Counted from the first letter of the stretch, positions 11,461-24,905 are shown. The stretch: DNA of 64,000 nt from Ctena decussata (GCA_963989385.1 OZ022508.1:31518166-31582165), one strand, 5' to 3'. Program-made: numbers and translations. Notes: generated from the letters alone by a model not told the origin.

Positions 11461-12235
11461 CATTTGCACGTGTAACAGCGTTTGCAGCTAAGGTATAATG
11501 CAATGGCGATTATGACAAATAAAGAAAACTTAGCCATTGTCTATCTTTGTCTCTCAAAAAAACACACTAAACTTCTAGTTGACAACATGCCTAAATAATA
11601 AACACGAATTATCGCGTAAAAATAAATTTACAAACATATTACATGTTTTGGGCGTATGATGATTGCCAAATAATTGTTTATCGTTTGTTACACGACATAG
11701 ATTGTTGTAAATAATGCGATCTTACAGAGTTTGGTCTCATTAAATAAATATTAATTCGAAATTTCGTTTCCCGAAACAAAAATAAATTCCGTTTACGTTG
11801 AATTCCTACCTCTGATTTTACGTGAAATAATATTAGATATATAGATTGAAGTATTCAGCTTAAATTATAGAAGTTTCCAAATATTTGTATAATACATTAT
11901 TACTTTTTTGGTACGTATTGGACTACAACTAATAAACTGGGTACAAAAAAATGGAAGAAAGGAAAAAATACCGACAAATCATCACCTGTAACTTTTCAAA
12001 GTTTAGTTTATTTTCCTAATCAAACTTTAGGGAGTTCATTTATTTAGTTTGATAGTTGTCATTTGTTGTTTGTCCATCTGCCGCCCATATCTCCCTTTTG
12101 TCTGACATTTAGAGGCAATAGTTACCTGTGCATCTATTAACATCTGTGCCACTGGAAGCGTCTTAAATGAAATACTAGTTCATGCGCAAATACTTTCTTG
12201 TTGTCATTGCCAAATACAAATGAATAGACCTTTTT

Positions 12236-13479
12236 AGCGCGCCTTTGCGAAGCAAAGGAGAGCTTATGCTATACCCCCGGCGTCGTAGTCCGAGTATGCG
12301 TTAGCGTTAGCGTCAGCGTCCTCGTCGGCGTCCGTGATCAGGTTAACCAATGTTAACAATTGCGTTTAACTCGATGTTCAACTACATATCTTACAAACTA
12401 CAGCAGCTACACTCATCATACTTGGTACATACATACATCCATATGACTGCTGCAGCTGCATTACACATTTTTATATGTCCTTGACCTATATGTTACGGTT
12501 GACTGACTTTGCTGTTTGGCACTGTTTTTGAGGCAAAATTTTCAGTTTTGATGATACCTTTGACACAAGAGACTTGATACTTGGTCGAATAGCATATCCC
12601 TATAATTGCAGCAGCTGCCAAGCTGACTCCTGTGCCCTTGACCTTTGTTCATGGTCCAGTGATTTTGCCTTATATCTCAAAACTATTTGATGAATTAACA
12701 TTATACCTTGCATAGTGGATGAGCCTGACATTGTGAATGACCTCATACTATTTATAGATCACTATGCCCCCCCCCTCACTTGGAGCATTGGGTTGCGGCA
12801 GCAGCAAAGCACCCATGCAGACTCTTGTGTCCTTGACCTTTATCCATGGTTGAGTGATTTTGCCTTATACCCTTTAACACTATTTAATAAATATCAATAT
12901 GAATATGCATTTCTCTTCGAGCTCATAACTTCGATACCTTATACAAAGTTTAGATGTAGTATGATACTTACCCAGACCAACATCTTTGACTTTGTGGTAG
13001 AGTTCCCCTGGGTCCAGGGGTCAGAATGTATAACAGGTCATATTAAACACTTGCAAAATGGGAATAAAATCATAAGTCTGGTACCATTACTTGCCCTGGA
13101 GAGTTAGAAACTGGACATAATGGTCATCAGACCGACTTAGTACTGGGTAAAGGTGGTGTGAAAACCCATACTAGGAACCACCCTTTGTCACCATGAGGCA
13201 TTATAAATTAGACTGAGTTGGTATCTCTCCATCTGGTGCACGAGGACCCGACCCTCAATGTCCGCAAAGTGTCCAGATAGTGGCATACAAGTCGGCCCTG
13301 TATGCCAAAGGGAACAACTGACTTAGTCTAGCTTCTGATGCAAACTTCATTTGTGCACTAGCTACCACATTCTCCCCAGGTTAATTATATGTTAACAATG
13401 TTTTCAGTCGGGATACTTTGTAACCTTGAGAGTCAGGCACCCATTAGGCGCGCTTCGTTGTCTTCTGACAACTCTTGTT
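12236..13479 (+). mobile_element. Non-autonomous Helentron-like ('pearl'-type) element
   Basis: Left end: AGCGCGCCT (12236-12244) overlapping a perfect 7-bp hairpin at 12242-12258. Right end: the exact complement AGGCGCGCT (13446-13454), then a hairpin at 13457-13472 (GTTGTC, loop TTCT, GACAAC) followed by TCTTGTT. The interior has degenerate tandem monomers (for example around GTCCAGTGATTTTGCCTTAT at 12653 and its relative near 12850), and the same monomer type recurs at 45826-46627. Subterminal inverted repeats, a 3' hairpin and internal tandem repeats are the layout reported for Helentron-derived elements. No Rep/helicase coding was seen. The open frame 12715-13107 lies in the monomers. 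Confidence 0.65.
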
Positions 13480-16126
13480 CACATTGTTATCTCCCTTGCC
13501 GACTACTTTTCAGTGGAGGTACGAAAATATATCTGAAAAGATATATGGGGCAGTGTTATTCTGGCCTTACGGGAGGAGATGTGTTGGTATCAAGATTTGA
13601 ATATTTTTCGTGCGAAATTGCCATTTAAACGAAATTTGTATTGTGATTCCTTGAGTTTTTGAAAGGTTGTTCCATTATAAATATTTGTTTATGGATGAAA
13701 AGTAGCTTTTGCTAAGAATAAAGTACAAATAGCAGAGTATATATCGGCTGCGCGATACTAACCTTTGGTATAAATAAGTTTTAACAATTTGATTTGGTAA
13801 ATTACTTTTTAAATAATTAAAACATCACCCTTTCGCTAAGGAGACTATCAAAATATTTTTTCAGGTCAATATTTTAACCAAACTATTTATTTCAAGGGTA
13901 ATCTAACTGTATTAAAACAGAGACAGAAAAATTGCTAACCATACGGCAGTTTCTTTCGAGATTACATCGGTCCCGCTCATGCATGCATTAATTCAACCGT
14001 CGATTTGTTTTATATATTTTTTCATTTGAAGACATATTTTGACTTATAAACTAAACAAAATGGTACAAAAATAAACAGCCCTATACCTTTCAAACTGGTC
14101 ACAAAACAGTTACCGAATCTGGCCGCATCTTCATTATAAATTAACCTGACATGCTGAGAAGTGTCTGAAATGTGTTTAAATAAATCATAAAACCAACGAA
14201 AAAAGTAATAATAATGTTTTGTTCTATTATTTTAGAATTGCACGAAGATCAACATGTTTGGTTTAAATATTACGGAGGAATAAATAAATGTAGTCAATTG
14301 AAGCTGAACATTAGCGTCACACATGGCCACAGGAATTGTATTGGGTGTATGTTTTATCATTATTATAAAATTTCTACCGTTTAATTAATCGCATAATTAA
14401 TTGCAGAAAACAATTTGTTGTTTCTTATTCCGTTGGCTGGTATTTGCTTATTATGCGATATCAATATCACTCACTAAAGTGTGAAATACTGTTGGAGGTG
14501 TCAACGTATGGCATGTTCCGTTGATTGCGTTTATTGTCAAAAGATAAGTCATAGTATACATGATATATGTCAAACCTTCAGATAATTAGCAAAGAATCTG
14601 ACACAAGACGATTTACACACTTATTTCGGAGATTATTTCATCTCTTGATTATTTAGTTACATTTATTTATTTGGTTTCGATAGAAAAAATTCAACCTCAT
14701 ATATGAATGATTTTCTTTTAGTTCAGACTTCATTCAAAGAAAATTTATAATTTTAATACAAGTATTTATAATCTCTGCTTTAAATCATTATGGAAAATTA
14801 AAATAGTAAATAAGGCACCATTAGGACAAGAGATATGTGAATATAGATGATTAAAACAATTATTTGTCACTCATTACATAGGAAATATCAATGGCTTAAA
14901 ATCCAGTAGCCCCCTCTGTGTAAAGTCTCACATATTATCGGGAAATACCGCGTCACGTGAGCGGTAAACGCATGCGCAGAAACAATGTGAAAAAGGTCTA
15001 TTCGCCAAAAAAGCAATTTCTGGTCATTTATGGTACATTATGTTAATTTACGTGTTCACCTCTAACGAACAGCTTAATCAGATTTTTGCTCGTAATAATC
15101 AACACGTAGTTTTTGTTTTGGCTGTATTGAAAATTGAATCATTCTTTAAAGCATTTTAAGTATTCTAGCCTTTGATGTCATATATCACTCACCAAGTTAA
15201 CAATGAAAAGTGAGTAGTTATAACAGCTTAACCGATCAATCATGATCAAATCTTCTGGCAGTTTAAATGCTCTATTATTCAGATGCTGAGCAGGAGAGCA
15301 GAATCCTCACTGAAGACTAGAATAGGATAAAAGTGGAAGTACTGAAAAAAGGCAATGATCATCAGCTGATACACTCATATTCTACACCCAACATCAACAC
15401 CAAAACCGAAAGTCATGAATGAACAAGAGAAATAGATTGACAAAACTAGCGCAAAGCAAATTGAAAGCCCTTTCCCAGCTAGGTGGCTACGAAGCTAGCC
15501 TTACCAAAACGCAAATATTTAAGTAAAAAAGAATCTATGTTTTCTATTATATATATTAAGGCCGACCGGATAGTACACAGTTTTCAAAACCATCGAACTT
15601 ATGTTGACATGACAATAACCTCTTTCTTGAAGTTACGTCGAAAAACATTGAAATGTGGAAATGGGAACTAAAGTTTGAACCTCTGACATGATTTTTTTTT
15701 CTCGGCGCAGCCGAGTATTATTTAATTTTTGTTCCGAATTTCACAAGATTTCATTGGTCAAATAACGCGTAGGTCAAAACTTAGCCAAAAATATCAAAGG
15801 TCAATGAATATTTAATCTTCGTGGGTTTTTTTTTTTTTCTTTTTTTTTTTTTTTTTGTTGTTGTTGTTTTTCCGTTGTACATGTACTGCCTGCGTGAATA
15901 CTAGCAGTGGAGACGGCAAATCACCCATCGAAAAGCAGCATGGACATTAAATAAATAGGATGCTTAAAATACGATTTCTCAATTTCAAACTCTTAATTTG
16001 TTGCTGACCGTTCCAGGGCGGGGATTCTGAGGTAGTTTACTATTAATGTTGAAACAACGCTCATTCAATGACATGACATTGAAAAAAGAACGATAGTGTA
16101 AGGTTGTTTTGGGAGAGGGACGTGGA
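13480..16126. other. AT-rich stretch with nothing recognised
   Basis: No gene, SINE or terminal repeat was identified. A T run lies at 15829-15868. Frames of 60-80 codons show no motif. Confidence 0.4.
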
Positions 16127-16374
16127 ATCAGGCCCCGAAGTTATAATTTTTTTAGGTTCAACTGAGTTTTGCTCAAATTTGAATATTGAATAGAATTCAA
16201 AATACGAAACAATGCTTGTTTTTAGCCTGTGAATACGAGAAATAATGTGAAAAATAAGCGCTGGGAACAATAAAAAATCTCTACAAAATGCATAATAATT
16301 ATTCAGTAAGAGTTTGAATTTTCTTGTTCAGCTGAGTTGAGCATAAACAAAGTTTTATAACCTCCGGGCCTGAT
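16127..16374. mobile_element. Small TIR element (MITE), 248 bp
   Basis: The ends are inverted repeats beginning ATCAGGCCC, then (C/G)GA(A/G)GTTATAA, matching at 18 of the first 20 positions. The similarity continues weakly through CAACTGAG on both sides. No clear target duplication was seen. No coding capacity. Confidence 0.65.
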
Positions 16375-18080
16375 TGTATTAGTGTGGCTGGTCGTTGCAT
16401 AGTTTTACCTTGCACAGATAGCCAGGAGTATAGCTGTTTGAAACCATGATCGAATGGAACAAATCATGTATGAACTTCGTTATAGGTTGCTCATTCGCAG
16501 TTCGGGACAATACTTGTTTACATCTTAATATCTGTCCTGGAAGAATCACATTTTTTTTTACTTTTACTAGCGTCAAAGACATAATTTTTCCCTGAATAAA
16601 GTCAGAATACGCAGTGCAGTTTTGCAGTTTTGAACAGTGATATATGTGATTTCCCGGGGATTTTCGACGTCGTGTAAACAATTTCTAATTTGCCCGATCC
16701 CTTGAAAGAAGTTTTTTTGTTCTAACATAATAGAATTGATGAGAAAAAGTGTTTAGAACATATAATGAATGCTTAATATGTAGATTTCACATGTAGGCCT
16801 ATTTAACACAATGACTAATGAAGTTCTAATGAAATTTAAAAGCCGTAACCAATATTGTTCAAAACACACTTACACCGGCATAATTGTACAGTGGATATCC
16901 CAGATATAAACAGAATAACTCGTAGGATAGCAATCTTCATATCGCCGATGGTCGCAAGGGGGATCTGTAGGATGCAAGTTCTTTTCATTCGGGTTACTTC
17001 GGCAACTATTGTTTCAAGCTTTGTCAGCCATCTTGAAATAAAAAGACTGGATAATACCCATAAGTCCGTGCGCCAGAATCGAGCTTCATAAAAGAACTAT
17101 CGTTTACCTCTCACGAGAACACATATTGCCAGCTCATTTTTCTCACTAAATAGTTGCTCTCAGCATGGAGTTTGATTTATTGTTGTTCCGTGAGAACATT
17201 GCTATTGAAAAGTTTCGTCCAATCTTCAAAACACTTGAATGAACTATCAGTTGTATCATTTGAATATTATTTGATAAGAAGACCTGCTTCATTGTGCTAC
17301 TTCACTTCTTAAACCTTGAGGAGACTCGGCCGATATTTGCATTGCTATTCAAGCAAAATAAGACTTTTTATATCTTTTTATACACATAGTAGGTCATAAA
17401 AAAGAAAACATATGTTAAAATAGCGCTACAGTCACCCCAGTTCATGTCCAAAGGCAGATACAATACGAAACAGCGTCAGTGACTCAGTCATACTCAGTTA
17501 CTAGAAAACCAAAATCTGCCTATCCTAGCTACATCTCCTCGGGAGCCTATGGCCCAGGTAAGGTAAAATTGGACAGGTTAACGCAGTGGGAACAACTAAC
17601 TATATGGATTCTTTTTCTATATTTTTGGTGAAACATTTGTTGTCGTGCACGCATGCGCACGTGGTTCCCACCTTTACTTTTGAGCAAGCATAATAATTTG
17701 TGCAAATTACTCAGCCTTGGTTAAAGTTTATAATAGTGTCTTAAGCAAATAGCAAAACTTTTAGCATTTGAGCTGCAGCCAGAAAACATCCTTGTAAAAT
17801 GCAAATGGGACGCCAAATAGTCTCGTATAAATGTTGGTTTTGGAAGTGCGAACTTTTTTTAACTTCCTTATGCCAATTCTGATTCACTAGGTCTGTTCAT
17901 GAGCATGTAGTAGGCTGTGCTGCATATAATACCTAGTGTACGAAAGCGCAAATAAATTTTCAAAAATAAGTTACAGATTGTGCTCCATGATCACAAAGCT
18001 GCAGGTAACCCTGAACTATTGTGAAGCTAAGGGAGAACTTCTGTCACCATACAACGCTACAAGGAATATTAGAGCCGCAA
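16375..18080. other. Intergenic stretch with nothing firmly recognised
   Basis: The frames at 16379-16681 (minus, 100 codons) and 16855-17091 (plus) show no known motif. No RNA gene or repeat family was identified. Confidence 0.4.
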
Positions 18081-18250
18081 CACGACAAAACCAACAAAGT
18101 GGTATCTGCACCCAGCGACGACGCAGATCAGCCTAGGCCTTTCCCCAGTCTGATCAGAGTCTTTGCTGTCTGAATGGAGCTTGCAGAACCCCTAAGTTAC
18201 CTTTTCAGCGCACAGCAAAGACTCCGATCAGACTGGGTCGATATCGCGGC
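18081..18250. mobile_element. Multi-stem foldback element (family F2)
   Basis: CAGTCTGATCAGAGTCTTTG (about 18148) is complementary to CAAAGACTCCGATCAGACTG (about 18214), forming a long stem around a 45-nt loop. Outer segments (ACAAAACCAACAAAGTG, CACCCAGCGACG) recur in inverse orientation at 61700-61750. A second copy of the whole lies at 61553-61765. Confidence 0.65.
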
Positions 18251-18984
18251 TCATTTATTTTGTATACGAAAATCCCACAGTTGGTTTTATTGAGTTTGCG
18301 AAAATAGTGCAATATGCTAAAAAATGAGTGATTGAATTTTTGCACTATAGTGCGCTTATAAGAAGCTTTACCGCCACCATAACTGCTCTACATCCAGCTG
18401 AAGTGAATATAAAGTTCTAAACTGGTTTTGCATTTGTATATGTAATGTACATAAGAGGCATTTTTACACCAGTATATCTTTGAGTCACTGTTTCTTCTTC
18501 TTCTTTTTCCTCAGAATGATTTTTCATTGTCAACGGGCCACATTTGACACTGGCAGTTTATTTTACAATTGCCAATTCATACAGCGATTGATAGCAATAG
18601 ATAATGAAATTGTATAAAGCAAAACACTGGAGTCCTCGCAAATAAAGTATTTTCTTAAGGAAAATGCACACACTTTCATGGGAAGCAAATCGGCCGTTTT
18701 CATATACACTTTCCTTCTCACTGAAGGTCAATTCTGATAAAAAGTAATAATTTGCTCCCCTACGACTTATTAGTTTTTTCTTTCAAAGTAGAAAAATTAT
18801 GGAAAGGCTTCGGCATCAGGGGAAGCAATCAGGAAGTCACAAAAACTGTTCCCCTTTGTAACAAGAAAACAGAAACATTAAAAATGGAGGTGTACTCAGT
18901 ACTGTGTACGGATCACAATCGTAACGGATTCATATGATGTTTTCTGATCCCACAATAATTAGCGGAACATGTTGATTCAAAGCA

Positions 18985-19204
18985 TCAAAGAAAGTGCACG
19001 CTTGCAAAAACAAAGACGAATAAAAAGCCAAAGCCCAAACTTCCTCCGACGTATGGGCAGGTCAGTAAACGGGGCCTTGATTTTGAAAAGAGCCATGACA
19101 GCAAGTTGATATAAAAAAACATAATTCTGACAAGTATCTTGCTATATGATCGACTGAAAATTATTAATTCAATTTCTGGAATTTCAAAAATACAACAGGT
19201 ATAC
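18985..19204. other. Unassigned sequence left of a satellite array
   Basis: Probably the diverged left part of the satellite element that follows, or flanking DNA. No end was recognised. Confidence 0.3.
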
Positions 19205-20290
19205 AGATAAAGGGTTGTAACTCTGGCAGAAAGTGTCCGATCATGACCTTGATCAATATGATCGACACCAAATGGTGATAACAATACCCTGAAAGATTTA
19301 TGAGAATCGGGTGAAAACTGAGGGAGAAGTTGGGGATACACAATTTGACATAGATTTACAGATACCGGGCCCTAACTCTGGCATAAGGAATCGGATCACG
19401 AATCCAATAAAATATGATTCACGTCAGATGGTGATATAAAATCCTGAAAGTTTTAGCAATTTTGAATGGACACAAGAGTTGAATGAAGATTTACATATAA
19501 AGGGCCATAACCCTAGCAGAAGGAAACCGATCACAACCTCATTAGCGTATGGCCCACATCAGGGTAAGTACAACAATATCCTGGATTTTATTATGAAAAT
19601 TGGATGAAAACTGAAGGTGTTGCGGACACAAGATTTGACGACAGATTATCAGATAAAGGGCTGTAACTGTGGCAGAGAGGATCCGATCATGACCTTAGTA
19701 GAATAGGATCCCCTTCAGGTAGTAATAACAGTTTCCTGACAGTTTTGTGAAAATCGGATGAAAACTAAAAGAAAAGTTGAGGAATCTGAACACAGATTTA
19801 CAAAGGACTGTAACTCTGGCAGAAAGGGTCGAATCATGAACCAAATGAAATATGATATACATCATGTGAGAATATTAATATCCTGAAATATTTATGAAAA
19901 ATTGTCGAACTGAAGGGAACAAGATTTATCTACGAACAGATTTACAGATAAAGGGCCGTAACTCTGCCAGAAAGGGTCAGACCAGGAACCGAATGAAATA
20001 TTATTCACATGAGGTGGTGATCACATTATGCTGAACGTTTTATAAAAATTAAACAAACAAATTGAAAGAGGTGTTGAGGACACAAAATTTGGCCTTAAAT
20101 GTACAGTAAAAGAGCCGTAATTCTGGTAGAAAAGATCTGATTGTGGTCCAATATAATACACTCCAGTTAGGCGGTCATAACAATGTCCTAAATTTTTTTT
20201 ATGAAAATCGAGTGTAAAACTGAAGGAGGAGTTGAGGGCAACAAAAAATATATACGCCATGATGGACGGACAGACGGGCGGACGGACGGA
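19205..20290 (+). repeat. Satellite array, about 150-bp monomer, 7 units
   Basis: The core GGGCCGTAACTCTGG(C)AGAA recurs near 19211, 19366, 19501, 19657, 19804, 19952 and 20110, a spacing of 135-158 bp. Each unit also carries a GATCATGACC-type word and a GGTGATAACA-type word. The array ends in a GGAC/CGGA run (20264-20290). The type is common in bivalve genomes as part of dispersed elements. The frame 19985-20332 on either strand is an artefact. Confidence 0.85.
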
Positions 20291-20422
20291 ACCCATCCAG
20301 CAAAAAAAGTCCCCTTCGACAACGAGGGACAATGAACTTCATGATGGTATTCAAGTGTGCCAAAGTGCAAGCTGCTGCCGGGAAACGTTGTTTCTCAATG
20401 AGCTGTAAAAAAAAAAAAGACA

Positions 20423-22145
20423 AGAGGGCCATGGTGGCCCTGAATCGCTCACCTGAGCATTAATCAGTTCACTGGCTCTGGTGAAGATTTATAAGAGTTT
20501 TTACCATACATGGGAATGGCGGCCACCTTGGTCATGTGACCAAGATCATTTGAAGAACTTTCAATCCTTTGACCCATGTGCAGGCTCCATACGAAATTTG
20601 ATCTGCCCAGTGGTTTCAGAGATGTTTGAAAATGTTTATGGATGGATGAAAGAGGCAGCTAAAACCAATACTGTAAGGCTCAGGTGAGCTGAAAATGGCA
20701 GAGTCGCTTCTCCGAAAAGTTCCAGTTCATGTTGAGTTCCTTTGATGGATTTGAACTAGACTTAACTAGGCAAACACAGATGATAGAATGGTAGCATCAT
20801 TATCTCACTGTGGTGAAACTAATGTATTCCAAGGAGTTTGTGACTGGCATCATTGCAATGTTAGTTCTGATTCTTGCAACATAACTTAATTTAGATTTGA
20901 CCTAGTGACCTAGCTTTTGACCCGACATGACCCAGTTTCAAACCGGATATTGTAAGAATAAACATTCTGACAAAGTTTCATTGAGATTGGATCAAAACTG
21001 TGCCCTCTGGAGCGTAAACAAGGTCGTTCTTATATTTGACCTAGTGACCTAGTTTTTGATCCGACACAAACCAGTTTCAAACTTTACCTAGATTTTATTA
21101 AGGTAAACATTCTGACAGAGTTTCATGAAGATTGGATCAAAACTGTGCCCTCTAGGGTGTACACAAAGTTTTTCTTAGCTTTGACCTAGTGACCTAGTTT
21201 CTGATCTGACGTGACTCAGTTTCATAAGGGGCATATATATATGGACAATAAACATTTTGACATAGATTCATGAAGATTGGATCAAAACTATTCCTTCTAG
21301 TGCGTACACGAGGTTTTTCTAAGATTTGCCCTAGTGACCTAGTTTTTGACCTGACATGACCTACTTTCAAACTTGGCCTAGAGTTTATGGAGATAAACAT
21401 TCTGACAAAGTTTCATAAAGATTGGATCAAAACTGTGTCCTCTAGAGCGTACACACGGTTTTTCTATGATTTGACCAAGTGAGCTAGTTTTTGACCCTAC
21501 ATGACCCAGTTTCAAATTTGTCATTCATATTATGAGGATAAACATTCTGATAAAGTTTCATGAACTTTGGATCAAAACTGTGCCTTCTAGAGCGTACACA
21601 AGGTTTTTCTAAGATTTGACATAGTGACCTAGTTTTTGACCTGACATGACCCAATTTCGAACTTGGCCTAGAATTTATAGAGATAAACATTCTGACAATG
21701 TTTTATAAAAATTGGATCAAAACTGTGTCCTCTAGAGCGTACACAATGTTTTTTCTATGATTTGACCTAGTGACCTAGTTTTTGACCCAACATAAGACAG
21801 TTTCGTACTTGTCCTAGATATTATAAAGATAAAGATTCTGACAAAGTTTCATGAACTTTGGATGAAAACTGTGCCTTCTAGAGTGTACACAAGGTTTTTC
21901 TAAGATTTGACCTAGTGACCTAGTTTTTGACCCGACATGACCCAGTTTCGAACTTGGCCTAGAGTTTATGGAGATAAACATTCTGACAAAGTTTCAGAAA
22001 GATTGGATGAAAACTGTGCCCGCTAGAGTGTACACAAGCAAAAGTTGACGGACGGACGTCCGGACGTCCGGACGTACGACGGACGACGGACATCAGGGTA
22101 TCCCAAAAGCTCACCCTGAGCACTTCGTGCTCAGGCGAGCTAAAA
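20423..22145 (+). mobile_element. Satellite-bearing element with hairpin ends (Helitron/Helentron-like)
   Basis: The left end has a perfect 7-bp hairpin at 20425-20441 (AGGGCCA, loop TGG, TGGCCCT), then TCGCTCACCTGAGC. The right end has a perfect 9-bp hairpin at 22115-22135 (CCTGAGCAC, loop TTC, GTGCTCAGG), then CGAGCTAA, whose complement resembles the left subterminal word. Between them lie eight monomers of about 145 bp, each with TTTGACCTAGTGACCTAG, starting near 20894. A GGACGTCC-rich run (22050-22090) precedes the right hairpin. A possible internal end (CTCAGGTGAGCT at 20680-20692) suggests a shorter element inside. No protein is encoded. The CTAA end fits the Helitron CTRR rule, but this is inference. 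Confidence 0.7.
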
Positions 22146-22689
22146 ACAATTAGCAGTCTAAAGCCTGTACTTTACTATTTTACAGGACAGCACCAGATTT
22201 TTCCTCCTGCTTTTACATGTAAGTTTTGCGGATCAAAGTCCCAAAAAAGCGGCCGAGGGGTTAGTGTCAGCAATATCACCAAACGCCTTTCTTAAATCAC
22301 AAGGCCAAAACATCAAAATTGTGCCAAAGAACCAAAAACATTGTAGATTCTCATTCAACCAAAAATACCAAGTCACATGTAGTTGCGCAGTGTAACACAG
22401 TTCAATATAGAAACTCTTTTTTATATAAAAACAGTGATAGACTTGAGCCATCTGGAAGAAGAAACAGTTCGGACATCGACAGTAGAGGGTTTTATGGCAG
22501 CCCTTCAACATAGTGACTTGAAACACTTAACTCTCTACAGGTGCACCTTATGCTGTAAGAGGCCCTGCGCAGCATAAATACAGGAACATCAGATATACAA
22601 TGTATAAATTTTTCATAGTGAGCAAATATTTTTCATCCACTTGTCTGTTTACTCATAAAAACTACTTACTCTTAGCAAATTTAAAACTA

Positions 22690-24365
22690 AAATCAAACTG
22701 GTCGGATGTGACAAGTGAAATCCTTCAAGGCAGTGTATTAGAGCCTATCCCGTTTCTAGTTTACATTATTGGCCTACTTTGCTTGGGGCTAAATCCGCGG
22801 CTATAGCCGCTGTTCCATTAATTAGTCATATCCCATGTAAAGCATCTTCCAATCAAATGTTAGCCACCATTTTCGTGATCTTCCGACTAGGTTTAATACA
22901 TATTTGCTGATTGGTCAAAATTTCTCATCCGGGTATTTTTGGGCTATAGCCGCGGCCATTCTCAGAGGTATGGTCCGAGCTATAGCCCCAACTGAACATC
23001 AGTAGCTCGGCTATAGCCGCGGAATTAGCCCCAAGCGAAGTAGGCCATTAATGCTTTACCTGACGTAGTGGAGTGAAACTTTATGCCATACAGTAACAAA
23101 CCATTAAGAAAATGAATTACAGCAAAATCGTGATAGAGCAGTCAATGGACAAACGATTGGGAACTGTTTTACAATACTGATAAATGACATCAGTTTCATT
23201 TTGGAAAACATGAAACAGAGTTTACGTATATCATGCAATCTATATCTAGGGTTTGTAAGACAATTAAACAGGAAATTTGCAAAGACTCCATTTTGTTAGT
23301 TGCACTTATTTTGGATTGTACAGCTGTAGATCTGAAATTGAATGAAACCCAAAGGAATGACTTCCTACATCAAGTTGAATCAGTCTCCAGAGGACTATGC
23401 TATGCTCTGCATCGTAAACGAACTTGTATTTGAATGACATTCATTAACATTAGTTTATTAACAGTCACTCTTAAGTGGTGGGGTGCTGTATGATATATAA
23501 ACATATAAGATACATTCACATATGTGAAATTCTCCAGACAGTGGAGGAAGATAACAGCAGCAGCAACAACAACAACAAGCAGGAACATATCCAACTCAGC
23601 TTCAAAAGGTGGACAAAGAGACAAAAGGTGGACAAAGAGAAAGATTTAGGAGTAATAGTTAGTAAACTAACTTTCAGCGACCATATTAATGCAAAAATAA
23701 ATTTGGCAAATAGAAATTTTTGGATAATTTTTAGAACTTTTACATGCCTCGGTCAGGAAGTATTTTTGAATTTGTTTAAATCCCTAGTTAGACCACATTT
23801 AGAGTACTGTACATCAGTTTGGTCACCTAACTATAAAACGGATAGAATTAGCTTAGACAATGTGCAGAGAAGAGCTACAAAGCGTGTCAGTTCCTGTAAA
23901 AATGTGTCTTACTCCGAGCGTTTAAGATAATTAGGATTACCAACGCTGGAGTATAGAAGAGAAAGAGTTGATATGATACAAGTATTCAAAATTTTAAATG
24001 GTATTGACTGTATCAGTAGGAAAAAGTTCTTTACAACAGCGCAGTACACAGCAACTAGAGACATATATTCAAGTTATATATATGAAGAAAACTCAAAACC
24101 CAATGTGCGTGCAAATAGTTTCTTTAACAGAGTAACAAACTCTTGGAATAGTTTGCCAGAAACTGTAGTAGAAGCACCCTCCCTTAACGCATTCAAAAGT
24201 CGCTTGAACAAACATTGGAGATATCATCTCGTGAAGTTTGAAGCTGCGTGCTACAAAGCAGGTTCTGATGGACAATATCGAAAAGCGCCTCAAGACGTCA
24301 GAGAGACTCATGTTGGTGTCAACGACTGGTTAAAGACTGGTATAGCTGAAATATTTTATTTGTGA
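22690..24365 (+). pseudogene. Non-LTR retrotransposon reverse transcriptase, broken and interrupted
   Basis: Three pieces of one type of protein are visible. 22690-22768 reads SNWSDVTSEILQGSVLEP and on to FLVYI, the reverse transcriptase motif normally written GIPQGSVLGP. After the MITE at 22769-23048 the same frame resumes with INALPDVVE. From 23625 comes KEKDLGVIV, then FLNLFKSLVRPHLEYCTSVW and DNVQRRATKRV, the post-catalytic region of CR1/Jockey-like elements. A stop at 23928-23930 breaks the frame, which then continues LGLPTLEYRRERVDMIQVFK and RVTNSWNSLPETVVEAPSLN to 24365. The segment with the FADD catalytic box is missing or scrambled. The protein would copy element RNA into DNA; this copy is dead. 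Confidence 0.88.
22769..23048. mobile_element. MITE with about 40-bp TIRs inserted in a LINE
   Basis: The left and right 40 bp are inverted repeats with about three mismatches, beginning (T/A)TGGCCTACTT. A TA lies at 22767-22768 and another at 23049-23050. Removing the element with one TA rejoins the reverse transcriptase frame in register, which fixes both boundaries. The interior is rich in the self-complementary word GGCTATAGCC. TA duplication suggests mobilisation by a Tc1/mariner-type transposase. Confidence 0.88.
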
Positions 24366-24478
24366 CAACTAACAGTATTCTTCATCTACATCTACCAATT
24401 AAGGGCATGGCCAATATTGCACTTTTCAACACCTTATAGTGGTGGTCCGACAAGTCAGCGGACGATTTCTAAGAAACA

Positions 24479-24905
24479 GGTGCACACTAATCACCGGGAA
24501 GTCCGGGAAGAAAAAGCCGGGAAGATGGAGGGTAGCTATCTATCGGATTTCAATATCTATCTTTCTGAATAAGATGTCTAAACAAAATGGACATCATTTT
24601 AAAGAGGAGCCTCTAATCTAAATATTGATTAGAAAATGTTTAGTTTTTACTGAGTTTTTTTATGACTTTTTGGTACTTTAAAAATTCCGGGAAGGCAGCC
24701 GGGAAGATAGGGGTAGTTGTCTTTCGGATTCAAATCTCTCTCAATCTGAATAAGCTATCTAAACAAATTAAACAGCATCTTAAAGAAGAGAGTTATCTAA
24801 ATGATGACTATAAAAATAAATAAATATGTTGGAATTTTGATGATGTTTTGGTGCTTTAAAATTTCAAGGAAGAGTCAGAACCGCAGCCGGGAAGATAGGG
24901 TTACT
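24479..24905 (+). repeat. Satellite element (family C), about 182-198-bp monomer, 3 units
   Basis: The word GCCGGGAAGAT recurs at 24516, 24698 and 24896, each in a monomer with TATCTAAACAAA and an AT-rich half. The end GGTGCACACTAATCACCGGG is shared, inverted, with the array at 62040-63028. This is the smaller copy. Confidence 0.8.

Noticed and set aside
12715..13107. 130-codon open frame
   Set aside because: It lies inside tandem monomers of the Helentron-like element and shows no Rep, helicase or other motif.
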